A stretch of DNA of 64,000 bases from Bacillus niameyensis (GCF_001375535.1 NZ_LN831197.1:3398184-3462183); one strand, 5' to 3'. Shown: positions 49,356 to 59,427, counted from the first letter of the stretch. Translations and numbers: made by a program. The notes: a model not told the origin generated them from the sequence alone.

Positions 49356-52175
49356 TTAGGCTAATGCTAATAACGAATGTAATTCATCATTAGATAATTC
49401 TGTTACCCATTGATCACTGCGAATGATTTCTTCATTTAACGCCTGTTTTTTCTCTAACATCATATCAATTCGCTCTTCCAGCGTTCCTGTTGTTATCAAT
49501 TTATGGACATGGACAAAGCGACTTTGGCCAATGCGGTAGGCGCGGTCTGTTGCCTGATTTTCAACGGCTGGGTTCCACCAACGATCGTAATGAATGACAT
49601 GGTTGGCCGCTGTTAAATTCAGACCCGTGCCACCAGCTTTCAAGGAAAGTAGGAAAAACGGAAATTCTCCATTTTGAAAACGGCTGACATATTCATCTCG
49701 TTGTGCTTTTGGCATACTTCCATTTAAGAATGGTACTTGTATCGAATAACGTTCTGCGAGCAGCTTTCGAATCATTTCTCCCATTTGAATGTACTGAGTG
49801 AAGATAATTCCTGCTTCTTTTTGCTCAACGACCGCATCTGCAATGCTGACTAATGTTTCCATTTTATTCGAGCGGGTTAAAACATTTTCCGGTGAATCTT
49901 CTTTTAAATAAAGAGCGGGGTGGTTACACAATTGCTTTAATCGATTCAGCATTTGTAAAATTAACCCTTTTCTCTCAAAAAAGCTCAGTGTTTCTATTTT
50001 AGTAAATGTTTCCTGAACTAAATCCTCGTACAAGGCAGCCTGCTCTGCAGTCAGAGCGCAATATTCTTTCTGCTCTAATTTCTCTGGTAAATTCAGTTCA
50101 ACATCAGGATCCTTTTTCGTTCTTCTTAATAAGAACGGCTTAATCAGCCGTTGCAATTCACGAATTTTTCGCTCGGAGCCGTCCTTCTCAATTGGAGCAA
50201 TATATTTTTTCTGAAATTGACCGAACGTTCCTAAATAGCCATGGTTAATGAAATCAAAAATAGACCACAATTCAGCAAGACGATTTTCCATCGGAGTTCC
50301 TGTTAAGGCGATGTGATGTAAACCTTTCAATTTTCGAATCGCCCGTGATTGTTTTGTATCCGCATTTTTTATGTTTTGCGCTTCATCAAGAGCAATCGTA
50401 CTCCATTCAACTGCAGACAGTTCTTCAAAGTCTAAAGAAGAGAGCCCATAACTTGTTAAAATAATGTCGGCAGCTTTCGCACTTGCGGTAAAATCTTCGC
50501 CCTTTGGTCGATTCGAACCATAATGGAGCACGACATTCATGCTCGGTGCAAAGCGCTCTAGCTCACGTTGCCAGTTACCGAGAACTGAAGTTGGGCAAAT
50601 AATTAAAGCAGGCTGGCTACTTGATGTTTCTTTTTTAACATGAAGCAAATAAGCGATAAGCTGGATCGTTTTCCCGAGTCCCATATCATCTGCAAGACAA
50701 GCCCCAAAACCGAATTGCCGTAAAAAGGCGAGCCAATCGACGCCTAACTTTTGATAAGGGCGTAGTTCACCTAATAAGTCTGATGAAATTTCAACTTGTG
50801 GTATTTCTTCGAGCGTATTTAACTGTCGAAGCATTTGCTTCATGGATTGATTGAGTTCGACCTTGATCTGTGCGAAAGCCCGTGGATCAAACTCTTCTTC
50901 AGTAGTAGGAATATCCTCATCCTCTGCTCCAAGCGCAAAAATATCTTGAACGCGCAACCCTTCTTTTTTCGCTTGTTGCATAAGAGCTTGAATATGGGCA
51001 ATCATTTTTGGATCTAACTTTACCCAACGCCCGCGAATTTTTACAAGCCGGCGCTGTTCTTGAATTAATTTCTGGAATTCTTCCTCGGATAAGTCTGCAC
51101 CATTCATGGAAAAACGCCAATTAAAATCGAGCATCGCGTCAAGACCAACGAAAGAGGGGCGATAATTCGTCCCCGTTTGGCGCACTTTCGCCTTTACGGT
51201 TAAATTTGCTTCCCGCATTGCTTCCCACCAGGAAGGAAGCAAAATTTCCACACCAAGGGAATGTAATTTTTCACTTGCTTCCGTTAAGAAATCCCAAGCA
51301 GCTGCTTCTTCGAGCTCATGAGTCAAGCCATTTTCCCCTTCAAGCCACGGAAACAGCTTGATCCATCGTTCCTCCTCATCCTTCACCCAATCGAGATGGC
51401 CTTCCCAACGTTTTGGGAATTTTTCTAAAGTGGAATAAAGACGATCTGGATTTTTTACATCACGAAGAATCGTTTCAAGTAACCAAGGTTCATCATCCGC
51501 ATCTGGTTCCGAAAGGCGAAGCCCGATCGAAAAAGGCAAGCTTTCTACACTTGGATCAACCCATTCATTCCACCGTTTTTCATCAAAATAAGCATTTAAT
51601 TCTTTTGCTGTAAGCGGGCTTTCTTTTAAAACAGCGAGCTTTTCCGCCAAAACTTGGCTGCTTGGGTTTTGCTCTAAATGGGCGGACAAGGCATGATGAT
51701 AAAAACGCTCAACGAAAGTTTTCATCGTTTCATCATGAAAAGTTTGTTCCCAAAAATCGCTTGGAAACTCATCCCAGACGATTTGAGGAACTCGCCAAGT
51801 AAACAAGTTTTCATCGTCATCAGCAAACTTTGGATTCCATTTTCCATCACGAATGGCGTCTAACATAATAGGCGTCACGGCTAAAAGCGGGTCACTTGAT
51901 TCATCCCAAACCCATTGAATAAAAGGAGTGAATTGCTCTCGTCCTAGCAATGTTAATAAGCTATAGCTATCTAATTCAATTCCGATCTTCCCATCGACTG
52001 TTGTACCTTCTAGAAAGGAGCCGTAGAAACTTTCCTCATGCCAAAGAAACAGGTTATCTTTCCAGTTGATCGGATCAATTGCTAAGGAACCGTCTGCCCC
52101 ATAGAAAGCAGAGATGAAAAAAGAACCTGATGAAAGTGGCAGAATATAAAGTTTCATTATGTCGTCATTCCTCAT
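49356..52175 (-). CDS. ywqA: SNF2-family helicase (YwqA-like)
   Basis: A 939-residue DEAD/DEAH-superfamily DNA translocase. The N-terminal ~450 residues are the bacterial SNF2-associated region. The ATPase core follows: ACLADDMGLGKTIQLIAYLL (Walker A), ALDEAQNIKN (Walker B), HIALTGTPMENR, then the helicase C domain with LLSLKAGGTGLNLTAANHVIHYDRWWNP and RAYRIGQSRFVHVHKL. It overlaps the upstream SWIM gene by 11 bases; an internal ATG at 52157 after GAGGA is an alternative start. The partner gene encodes a SWIM-zinc protein, an association found widely and presumed to act in DNA repair or chromatin-like remodelling; the exact function is unknown. Confidence 0.92.
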   Translation of the reverse strand: MRNDDIMKLYILPLSSGSFFISAFYGADGSLAIDPINWKDNLFLWHEESFYGSFLEGTTVDGKIGIELDSYSLLTLLGREQFTPFIQWVWDESSDPLLAVTPIMLDAIRDGKWNPKFADDDENLFTWRVPQIVWDEFPSDFWEQTFHDETMKTFVERFYHHALSAHLEQNPSSQVLAEKLAVLKESPLTAKELNAYFDEKRWNEWVDPSVESLPFSIGLRLSEPDADDEPWLLETILRDVKNPDRLYSTLEKFPKRWEGHLDWVKDEEERWIKLFPWLEGENGLTHELEEAAAWDFLTEASEKLHSLGVEILLPSWWEAMREANLTVKAKVRQTGTNYRPSFVGLDAMLDFNWRFSMNGADLSEEEFQKLIQEQRRLVKIRGRWVKLDPKMIAHIQALMQQAKKEGLRVQDIFALGAEDEDIPTTEEEFDPRAFAQIKVELNQSMKQMLRQLNTLEEIPQVEISSDLLGELRPYQKLGVDWLAFLRQFGFGACLADDMGLGKTIQLIAYLLHVKKETSSSQPALIICPTSVLGNWQRELERFAPSMNVVLHYGSNRPKGEDFTASAKAADIILTSYGLSSLDFEELSAVEWSTIALDEAQNIKNADTKQSRAIRKLKGLHHIALTGTPMENRLAELWSIFDFINHGYLGTFGQFQKKYIAPIEKDGSERKIRELQRLIKPFLLRRTKKDPDVELNLPEKLEQKEYCALTAEQAALYEDLVQETFTKIETLSFFERKGLILQMLNRLKQLCNHPALYLKEDSPENVLTRSNKMETLVSIADAVVEQKEAGIIFTQYIQMGEMIRKLLAERYSIQVPFLNGSMPKAQRDEYVSRFQNGEFPFFLLSLKAGGTGLNLTAANHVIHYDRWWNPAVENQATDRAYRIGQSRFVHVHKLITTGTLEERIDMMLEKKQALNEEIIRSDQWVTELSNDELHSLLALA

Positions 52176-53742
52176 GGATTAACTTTCCTTTCCGGCATTC
52201 TTCTTGAAATGCACGCAAGCGCTTTGTGTTGTCAAGCAATGCTGTTAAATAGCGCTCCCACTGAGCCAGATTTTTTTGTTTGCGATAAAGGGTTCGCAGC
52301 TTTTTTAAGTAACGAACTGCTTTTTTATATGAATCCCGATTACGATTTTCAACTAAGCTTATAATTGACGCGTGATAAAGAGGCTTTAATGCTTCGGGAT
52401 CATTCTTAGCGACGATATCTAACGTATGCCGATCAATTAAATCAATCGTATTATTCGTATACATTTGCAAAGCAGCCCATGTTTTATAATCCTCACGGTC
52501 GAACAAGAGGTCTTTATAGCGATAACGGCTATAAGGCATTAAAGCCATATATAGCTTCTCTAATGTATGCGTGTCGATTTTATCTGAACCACCTTTATCA
52601 AGAGCTTGGAATAGCACCCTTGTAAAGTGGATTTTCTCATGCTGATTGTCGAGATTAGCGACAAAATCCTCCATTTCCGAAATAAAGGAAGGTAAAAATG
52701 CAGTAAGACGTTCCTTTGGCATCCATTCCATATAACGCAATGCAAACGGAGCAAAATTAGTGCCAAACTGATTAATTTTTCCAATAGCAATTGGATCCTT
52801 TTCAAGTAAAATAGCTAAATGAATAATGCCAAGTGCGATTCGCTTATTGTCTGTATGGTCTAAGCCTTGAAGGTAATTCCATTCGTCTAATCGGTCTTGC
52901 CTGTTTTTAAAAAGTCTCGTCCATAACATTGTATATAAATCAATAAATTCATCATCAAAGACAGTTTCCTCTTCTAAAAATCGAGTACTTTGTTCACGCA
53001 AATAGTGAAAATACTCGTCAAAAGCAAAAGGGGAGGCGGTCATTGCCAAACTTGAAAGGGCAATGCTTGCTTCTTCAACCATTTTATCAACGAAAGGTGC
53101 TAATTCATTTTGCTTCCTGGAATCATTCGCAATCGAATTGATCACTTTTAATGATTCACAAGCAGTAAATAGCCGAAAAAGCGGTCGCCATTCTCGTTCC
53201 ACAGGAGCGGATCCCATCAGACGTTGGTGACATATTCTAGCCCACTCATCTAGCTGATAGAAATTTTTGGTCGTGTCTTGCTCATAAGAGCGGCGAATTC
53301 GCTCGACCCATTGACCAGGACCGCTTTCAGTAGCAATAGAAGGCTTCTTTAACAAATCCGACCCGCGCTGTAAAGTGGAAAGAATGTCTTCCATATTCCA
53401 GCGCGCCTTCCATTTTTGCACCCACGAAAAGACATTTTGCTCTCTGCTCAAAATCGTAAAGAAGAGCGCAACCTGATGGCGGCACATACCTTCTTCAGGA
53501 CAAGAGCATCTATTGGCAGAAAGCTGCTCGAAAAATAAATCAACTCGAACAGGAGTGACATCCCGGACAGTTCCTACCATCTTTCTATGGCTAAACTTCA
53601 CTCCAGTCACATGCTGTCCTCGAAATAGCATCAACCCCTTTTGAACCAATTTTTGATGTTCTTCTATCCTAGGATCAAGGAGACTCTGCAATTCATCACT
53701 ATAAAATTCGATTGCCCGTCGTAATTGTTGATTATTGATCAT
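52165..53742 (-). CDS. ywqB: SWIM zinc-finger protein (YwqB-like)
   Basis: A 525-residue protein with a SWIM motif near residues 78-92 (RCSCPEEGMCRHQVALFF, CxC...CxH), a zinc-binding fold for DNA or protein contacts. The rest is helical without known catalytic motif. A good ribosome site TTTTGGAGG precedes the ATG. It is the first gene of an operon with the SNF2 helicase, into which it overlaps, so the two probably act as a complex. Confidence 0.88.
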   Translation of the reverse strand: MINNQQLRRAIEFYSDELQSLLDPRIEEHQKLVQKGLMLFRGQHVTGVKFSHRKMVGTVRDVTPVRVDLFFEQLSANRCSCPEEGMCRHQVALFFTILSREQNVFSWVQKWKARWNMEDILSTLQRGSDLLKKPSIATESGPGQWVERIRRSYEQDTTKNFYQLDEWARICHQRLMGSAPVEREWRPLFRLFTACESLKVINSIANDSRKQNELAPFVDKMVEEASIALSSLAMTASPFAFDEYFHYLREQSTRFLEEETVFDDEFIDLYTMLWTRLFKNRQDRLDEWNYLQGLDHTDNKRIALGIIHLAILLEKDPIAIGKINQFGTNFAPFALRYMEWMPKERLTAFLPSFISEMEDFVANLDNQHEKIHFTRVLFQALDKGGSDKIDTHTLEKLYMALMPYSRYRYKDLLFDREDYKTWAALQMYTNNTIDLIDRHTLDIVAKNDPEALKPLYHASIISLVENRNRDSYKKAVRYLKKLRTLYRKQKNLAQWERYLTALLDNTKRLRAFQEECRKGKLIHEE

Positions 53743-53842
53743 AATTAACCTCCAAAAGGTTATTATACCGCGATTTAGAAAATTTAAAAAGAGTGTGGAT
53801 AAAAAGGGGGGGAATTCCTGAAGTTTTTTAAATGAAATAATA

Positions 53843-53874
53843 AAAAGAGGTCTCTAATGTAGAGAACCTCTTTT
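53843..53874. terminator. Bidirectional terminator between the LysM gene and intergenic space
   Basis: AAAAGAGGT and AACCTCTTTT form a stem extended by CTCT/AGAG. U-rich on the minus strand, it lies directly downstream of the LysM-NlpC/P60 gene. Confidence 0.75.
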
Positions 53875-53877
53875 GGA

Positions 53878-55008
53878 TTAATAAAACTTTTTAAAACCGT
53901 CAAATTTGCTTTTCCAGTAGGAATTACTTAAATTTGTAATGTTTACTCCATTATCATTGGCATGGATAAAGTTGCCATCACCAAGGTAAATCCCCATATG
54001 AGAAATTCCGGAACGATATGTATTACGGAAGAAAACAAGATCTCCTGGTTGAGGATTGTCAACATAATAAGAACGATCATAGTAGCCATCTGTGCTTGAA
54101 CGGCTAATCTTTTGTCCGCTTTGATTAAAGGCGTAATAGATAAAGCCGCTGCAGTCAAATCCGCCGCCTAGCGTCGTTCCACCCCATGTATATTTTGTTC
54201 CAAGCGCCTTTTTAGCTGTATTAATTAAATTCGTTACACTGCTTGGAGCTTCAGGTTTTACTTCAGGTTTTGGGTTAGTGTTTGGAGTTGGTGCTGTCTG
54301 CTCCTTTTCTGGGGTCGCTGCTGTACCTTTAAGCTTTAAAACTTGTCCAATCGTTATTAAATCAGAGCTTAACCCATTCAAGGATTTAATCTCTTTTACT
54401 GTTGTATTATATTTTACAGCAATACCACTTAAAGTATCGCCTTTAACTACTGTATATGTAGCAGTATTGTTCGTTTCTGGTTTTTGTTCAGGTTTAGTAC
54501 TTGTATTATTATCTTTATTTTGTGTCGTGTTCTCAGCTGGCGGTTTAGTAGTCGTCGCTTTCGAATTGGAGACTTTTAGTACTTGACCTGGATGGATAAG
54601 ATCAGTCTTCAAATTATTCCATTCTATTAAATTCACTAACGAGATTTTATGTTTAATAGCAATGTTAAATAAGTTATCCCCTGATTTTACAACATATGTT
54701 TTAGCTACCGCTGCCGGACTTGTCTGTGTTTTGCCAGCAGTTGATTCGGATGGTTCTTTTGTTGCAGGTTTTTTGTCTTGTTCCTTTTTCACTTCATCTG
54801 AAGTTACTAAGAGAACTTGTTTAGGATAGATCAAGTCACTCTTTAGGTCATTCCAATCTTTTAATTGAGTAACAGATGTATTATACTTTGATGCAATTTT
54901 CCAGAGAGAGTCTCCGGATTTCACCTCATGAGTCGCGCCTAACGCAGTGCCAGTAAAAGAAGTCGCTAACATTACAGCTGTTGCTGTGCCAACTATTGCT
55001 TTGCGCAT
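53878..55008 (-). CDS. Secreted LysM (x3) - NlpC/P60 peptidoglycan endopeptidase
   Basis: A 376-residue wall hydrolase cleaving between D-Glu and meso-DAP, of the LytE/LytF/CwlS type. A signal peptide with AXA-like site (ALGATHEVK) spans about 1-25. Three LysM domains follow (about 26-70, 104-148, 184-228), separated by Lys/Thr/Pro/Asn-rich linkers. The NlpC/P60 domain (about 255-376) shows the cysteine in GGGFDCSGFIYYAF and the histidine in SHMGIYLG. It is monocistronic with a minus-strand promoter near 55047 (TAGAAT with TG extension) and a terminator. Confidence 0.93.
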   Translation of the reverse strand: MRKAIVGTATAVMLATSFTGTALGATHEVKSGDSLWKIASKYNTSVTQLKDWNDLKSDLIYPKQVLLVTSDEVKKEQDKKPATKEPSESTAGKTQTSPAAVAKTYVVKSGDNLFNIAIKHKISLVNLIEWNNLKTDLIHPGQVLKVSNSKATTTKPPAENTTQNKDNNTSTKPEQKPETNNTATYTVVKGDTLSGIAVKYNTTVKEIKSLNGLSSDLITIGQVLKLKGTAATPEKEQTAPTPNTNPKPEVKPEAPSSVTNLINTAKKALGTKYTWGGTTLGGGFDCSGFIYYAFNQSGQKISRSSTDGYYDRSYYVDNPQPGDLVFFRNTYRSGISHMGIYLGDGNFIHANDNGVNITNLSNSYWKSKFDGFKKFY

Positions 55009-55332
55009 TCTATTAATCCCCCTATCTTCCCTAATTACTTACAAATATTCTAGCATAAAATGACTATAATTTTGTAATATCTTCCAATTTGTAACATGAA
55101 TTTAAAGAAACGGGATAAAAGGTGCGGGTTTTTAGGGAAAAATAGCAAATTTTTGATGAAGGTAGGATGAATGACCTATATAAAGAGAGTAAAAAGGTTT
55201 AATGGCTAAAAAAGGAGAACGGCAAATAGCATATGAATGCTCAATATCTTTTGCGACTGATCTTGTTTGTCATTACTGGTAAGTAGATTTATAATAAAGA
55301 TAATAGAAATGCGAAAATGAGAGGTGGAGAAT
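55009..55332. other. Divergent promoter region between the LysM hydrolase and nagA
   Basis: Contains the minus-strand -10 TAGAAT (55047-55052) with TGC extension for the hydrolase and the plus-strand nagA promoter at 55267-55295. I see no gene and no NagR-type operator with confidence. Confidence 0.5.
55267..55295 (+). promoter_or_regulatory. Sigma-A promoter of nagAB
   Basis: TTGTCA (55267-55272), 17-bp spacer, TATAAT (55290-55295), 37 bases before the nagA ATG. Confidence 0.75.
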
Positions 55333-56472
55333 ATGGAACAGCAGGTCATTATTAATGCAGCGATTTATCCTGGGGGCAATGAACAACCAATCGAAAAAGG
55401 CTTTTTAAGGTTTTCTGAGCAAATTATCGAAGTAGGAAATATGGAAGCGTATAAAGAGCAAGAAGGTGAAAAAGTTCTTGATGCGGGTGGGCGAATCGTC
55501 ATTCCTGGAATGATTGATGTTCATATCCATGGTGGGCATGGCATTGATTTTATGGATGCTGACCCGGAAAAAACTGTAGAACTTAGTCATATGTTGCTCG
55601 GTGAAGGAGTCACTTCTTTCTTTGCGACAACGATGACTCAATCTCATGATAGAATTACTGAAGCGATGGCAGCAATCAAGACGGCAAAAGAAATGGGCGC
55701 TAACATTGAAGGTGTTCATTTAGAAGGACCGTTCATTAATGTGAACAAAGCAGGGGCTCAATACCCTGAATACATTTGCCCGCCAAATATTGAAACTTTT
55801 ATTAAATGGTATGAAGCATCAGGTGAAGATATAAAGCTCGTTACATATGCACCTGAACTAGAAGGTGGACGTGAATTTGAAAAAGTTATGGACGAACGTG
55901 GAATTATTCCTTCTGTCGGCCACTCTGACGCTGTTCGCGCGGAGCTTCTGGAAAGCTCTGCAAGCCATGCAACTCATTTGTACAACGGAATGCGCGGGCT
56001 TCACCATCGTGAACCAGGAGTAGCAGGTCATGCTTTATTAACAGAAGGTTTACAAGTGGAAATCATAGCAGACGGCGTTCACATTCACCCGGACATGATT
56101 GATCTTGCCTACCGTCTAAAAGGTGCAGAAGGGATCACCCTTATTTCCGATGCGATGAGGGCGAAAGGGATTTTAGAAGGTGAATCAGAACTTGGCGGAC
56201 AAAAGGTATTCGTTTCCAATGGGGAAGCGCGTCTCGAAAACGGTTCACTTGCAGGAAGTACTTTGACAATGGACAAGGCATTCCAAAATATTATAAAATT
56301 CACAGGATGCTCCATTGCGGAAGCTGTCCAAATGACATCCGGCAACCAAGCGCGAGAATTCCGTCTTGAACAAAAAGGACTTCTTCAAGCAGGGAAAGAT
56401 GCTGATTTTGTCATCATGAACGAAGAACTAGAAGTAGAAAATACTTATCGTATGGGTATTAGTTATAAATAA
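55333..56472 (+). CDS. nagA: N-acetylglucosamine-6-phosphate deacetylase
   Basis: Removes acetate from GlcNAc-6-P in amino-sugar and cell-wall recycling. The 379-residue amidohydrolase shows DVHIHGGHG near 61-69, the metal-ligand glutamate in EGPFIN, PSVGHSDA, ATHLYNGM and the catalytic aspartate in LISDAMRAKG. The start is ATG 55333, after GAGAGGTGG; the in-frame GTG 55324 lies in that ribosome site. nagB follows after 44 bases. A yvoA/nagR regulator gene is not seen in the window. Confidence 0.94.
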   Translation: MEQQVIINAAIYPGGNEQPIEKGFLRFSEQIIEVGNMEAYKEQEGEKVLDAGGRIVIPGMIDVHIHGGHGIDFMDADPEKTVELSHMLLGEGVTSFFATTMTQSHDRITEAMAAIKTAKEMGANIEGVHLEGPFINVNKAGAQYPEYICPPNIETFIKWYEASGEDIKLVTYAPELEGGREFEKVMDERGIIPSVGHSDAVRAELLESSASHATHLYNGMRGLHHREPGVAGHALLTEGLQVEIIADGVHIHPDMIDLAYRLKGAEGITLISDAMRAKGILEGESELGGQKVFVSNGEARLENGSLAGSTLTMDKAFQNIIKFTGCSIAEAVQMTSGNQAREFRLEQKGLLQAGKDADFVIMNEELEVENTYRMGISYK

Positions 56473-56516
56473 GTATAATTTGAACAATAAGAATTGTTAT
56501 AAGAGGGGGACGAAAG

Positions 56517-57224
56517 TTGAATATTATCATTGCAAAAAATGATCAAGAAGCGTCAGAAAAGGCGTTTGAGCTTGTCAAAACAGGCCTGCAAAATGGCAAA
56601 ATTAAGACACTTGGCCTTGCAACAGGGAGTACACCATTAAAACTATATGCGCAAATGCGTGAGGCAAATTTAGACGTTGCGGATGTAACGACTGTAAATC
56701 TCGACGAATACATTGGCCTTGAAGCTGATAACCCACAAAGCTATAACTATTATATGGAGCAGGAACTTTTTAAAAGCATGAATTTTAAAGCATCCTATTT
56801 ACCAAATGGGGTAGCCGAAGATTTAGAAGCGGAATGTGAGCGATATGAAAGCATTTTGGCTGACCATCCCGTAGACTTGCAAATTCTTGGTCTCGGCACA
56901 AACGGACACATTGGTTTTAACGAACCAGGCACACCGTTTGCAGCTAAAACGCATGTCGTTGAGTTAACACAATCAACGATCGAAGCGAATAAACGCTTCT
57001 TCGAAAGAGAAGAAGATGTTCCAACTCTTGCTGTCTCAATGGGGATTGCTTCCATCATGGCAGCGAAAGAAATCGTCTTGCTCGCATTCGGGGAAGCAAA
57101 GGCAGACGCTGTCCAGCAAATGGTGGAAGGCCCAGTAACCGAAGACTGCCCAGCTTCTGTCTTGCAAAACCATCCAAATGTTACCATCGTCCTCGACGAG
57201 GCGGCAGCTAGTAAATTAAAATAA
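56517..57224 (+). CDS. nagB: Glucosamine-6-phosphate deaminase
   Basis: Converts glucosamine 6-phosphate to fructose 6-phosphate and ammonia, the step after NagA. The 235-residue protein has GLATGSTPLKLY near 34-45, the catalytic aspartate in NLDEYIGL, GLGTNGHIGFNEPG with the catalytic histidine, and a final DEAAASKLK. It is the short, single-domain Gram-positive form without the allosteric C-terminus of E. coli NagB. The TTG start is preceded by AGAGGGGGACG. Confidence 0.95.
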   Translation: MNIIIAKNDQEASEKAFELVKTGLQNGKIKTLGLATGSTPLKLYAQMREANLDVADVTTVNLDEYIGLEADNPQSYNYYMEQELFKSMNFKASYLPNGVAEDLEAECERYESILADHPVDLQILGLGTNGHIGFNEPGTPFAAKTHVVELTQSTIEANKRFFEREEDVPTLAVSMGIASIMAAKEIVLLAFGEAKADAVQQMVEGPVTEDCPASVLQNHPNVTIVLDEAAASKLK

Positions 57225-57230
57225 TGAATG

Positions 57231-57276
57231 AAAAAAGTAGTGCTAGAATGTAAGGGATTCTGGCACTACTTTTTTA
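57231..57276 (+). terminator. Terminator after nagB
   Basis: AAAAAGTAGTGC..AGAAT pairs with ATTCT..GCACTACTTTTT, giving a long stem with a following T run. Confidence 0.9.
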
Positions 57277-57332
57277 TGAAGAGCAATAGCATGCAAATCA
57301 GCTCTCATGGCTCACAATAATGCAGCCAATAC

Positions 57333-58565
57333 CTACCTCTGCAGCACACCTACCAAAATATACTTCAATATTTTTCGGAAGCTCGCTTCTTTCCAGATCG
57401 TAATAATGCCCTTGTCCCATTTAAAAGGCGTTATAAACGGTCCAGGTTTTTTTACGGCTTCCGCATGATGAACATAATATTCGTCCAAGTCAGCGCCACT
57501 TGCTATTTCATACTTTTTCCCTACTTGAAGTCCAAGTGTGACGTTTCTTTTTTCTAACCCGCCATTACGGTTAATAGCCCAAAGGTGAGCAGCTTCACCT
57601 TGCTTATGAATGTTGTTTTCGTGAGCTATAATGGCATTTTCGGCTTGAGCTGTCACAATTTCCGCATCTACATGATCGCCGATTAAAAATTCCTCGGAAT
57701 CTAGTCCAGCGACAAAACGATACAAACTAGCTCGGTCTAAGGCAGCCTTTTCAATCGGGCGTTCTTCTACTTTACTTATTTCACCATCAAGCTCACTGTC
57801 CAACCATGGAGCCGAAATTTTTACATTCATGCCTTCTTCGACTTCGCGAACTTGTTTTTCTGTAAGGTGACCTTCCAAAACAGATTCCTCAGAAGCGATC
57901 ATGATAACGGGATTATCTAATCCAAGATTAATACTGTCCACAATGCCGGCATGGGAACTTAAAATCGTTAGACCTTCCATACCCGACTCGATTAATGTTC
58001 GCTGATCCTCATACTGACGAATTTCCTCATCCACATTTGCTTTTTCGAGTTCCTTTTCCGCTATCGATTGTTCAATCATAAATGAGCGCTCTTGAATCGA
58101 CGCGGCTTCCATACTCAAAACAGCTTTTTCCACATCCGAAAGCTTTCCCCAATCCCTTATATCTACTTTTGGAAGTCCGTTTTTCATCCCTTGCAATTCT
58201 GAAAGATACTCATCTATATTTTTCTTCTGTGCTTCTAAACGGGATATTTCGGAATCAAGCAGCTGGACCTGTTCCTGTAAACGATCACTTTCATACTTAA
58301 AAAGCGGTGTTCCGACTTCTACGGCATCACCCTCTTTAACTAAAAATTCCTTGAACGGTGCATTATGATCAAGAAAAATCGGAAAGTGGTCAGAAGGAAC
58401 AACAACTCCTTCGACAGGGAGAAGCTGTTCTAAATTTCCAGTTTTCAACTGGATCCAATCGGTTAGATAGTTGAGCGGTTTCAATTTACTATCTTCATTC
58501 ACTAATAAAAGAATATTAATCCCGACCAAAACGAGAGAGGCTATAACTAGAATCATTTTTTTCAT
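57333..58565 (-). CDS. HlyD/RND-type efflux adaptor protein
   Basis: A 410-residue membrane-anchored periplasmic-adaptor-like protein (in Gram-positives, an extracytoplasmic accessory of exporters). It has an N-terminal anchor (4-24), a lipoyl/barrel-like half around VEGVVVPSDHFPIFLDH and FKEFLVKEGDAVEVGTPLFKYE (about 51-93), a coiled-coil hairpin (about 94-200, DSEISRLEAQKKNIDEY) and a return barrel with VDSINLGLDNPVIMIA. It shares an operon with the YIP1-like gene upstream, resembling YknX/YknW, but no ABC (YknY/YknZ) genes are adjacent. Confidence 0.82.
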   Translation of the reverse strand: MKKMILVIASLVLVGINILLLVNEDSKLKPLNYLTDWIQLKTGNLEQLLPVEGVVVPSDHFPIFLDHNAPFKEFLVKEGDAVEVGTPLFKYESDRLQEQVQLLDSEISRLEAQKKNIDEYLSELQGMKNGLPKVDIRDWGKLSDVEKAVLSMEAASIQERSFMIEQSIAEKELEKANVDEEIRQYEDQRTLIESGMEGLTILSSHAGIVDSINLGLDNPVIMIASEESVLEGHLTEKQVREVEEGMNVKISAPWLDSELDGEISKVEERPIEKAALDRASLYRFVAGLDSEEFLIGDHVDAEIVTAQAENAIIAHENNIHKQGEAAHLWAINRNGGLEKRNVTLGLQVGKKYEIASGADLDEYYVHHAEAVKKPGPFITPFKWDKGIITIWKEASFRKILKYILVGVLQR

Positions 58566-58583
58566 AAAGGTTCACCCTAATGT

Positions 58584-59249
58584 CTACAGTAGTATGACAA
58601 AATTAATAAAAGCGAGTGTCGCGGTTAGACACCAACCAACAAGATTCAAAAACAATACCATTAGAAAAGTTGGAAGGCGTGACAGCTTTGAAAGCTCTCG
58701 TAATCCGTAATATTGAATAACCATCACCCAAATTTTAAAAAATGAAATGGAACCTAAAAGATAGATGACATAATTTTTACTTATGAAGTATTGCGCGATG
58801 ACCCCTAAAGAAAGAGGGGAGGAATACCAAGGTAAATCAAAACTAATCGCTAGAAAAATAAAAGTTAGTTGTTCCAGTAATAAAATAGGTAAAGTGATGA
58901 TTTGTATGGCAACTAATTTTGAATAGTCTACATGGGTAAAGGTCCAAAAACATAAAGATGGTAACGTTATAATAAGTCCCGCGTAAATAAACCCGAGAAG
59001 AGTCCGGCCAACGAGAAAAAAGCTTTTTAGGCTGGCAAATTCGGCTTTAGATGATTCCACAAGAGTAGGGGAGAGGACATGTGTGCCAATGCCAAACCAC
59101 CCCGAAAGAAAAAAGACGAATCCGCTCGCTAAAAGCAAGCCAATAATCGAGGCATTCATTCCGCGAATGATTTCAGAATTAGCCAATTGAATAAAGTTTC
59201 TTTGAGGATGTAACCAAGCTTTTAGAATTCTAGTTTGATAGATCAACAA
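58584..59249 (-). CDS. YIP1-family membrane protein
   Basis: A 221-residue integral membrane protein with about five hydrophobic helices, first at 33-55, of the Yip1/YknW type: a long first cytoplasmic segment (MLIYQTRILKAWLHPQRNF) then clustered helices. It lies 18 bases upstream of the HlyD-like gene in the same operon. In B. subtilis, YknW helps assemble the YknXYZ exporter that protects against the SdpC toxin; whether this pair has a similar partner elsewhere is unknown. The TTG start at 59249 (or 59246) is preceded by CGGGGGA. Confidence 0.7.
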   Translation of the reverse strand: MLIYQTRILKAWLHPQRNFIQLANSEIIRGMNASIIGLLLASGFVFFLSGWFGIGTHVLSPTLVESSKAEFASLKSFFLVGRTLLGFIYAGLIITLPSLCFWTFTHVDYSKLVAIQIITLPILLLEQLTFIFLAISFDLPWYSSPLSLGVIAQYFISKNYVIYLLGSISFFKIWVMVIQYYGLRELSKLSRLPTFLMVLFLNLVGWCLTATLAFINFVILL

Positions 59250-59394
59250 AAATCCCCCGCTTCTAAAGATGACAACTCTATTTTAAACTACTTTTCTTCC
59301 AAAGTGCCAGTTTTCCCCAACAATTCTGAAAAATAAGGGTCTTTCGACGGATAAGGTGAGCATTTTTCCCGGAAGTTCGAGTAAAAAAGAAAAA

Positions 59395-59422
59395 TACCAG
59401 ACCGTGTAGTAGAGTCTGGTAC
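59395..59422 (-). terminator. Terminator of the XRE regulator gene
   Basis: TACCAGAC pairs with GTCTGGTA; on the minus strand it is followed by TTTTTCTTTTTT. Confidence 0.85.
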
Positions 59423-59427
59423 ATTTG

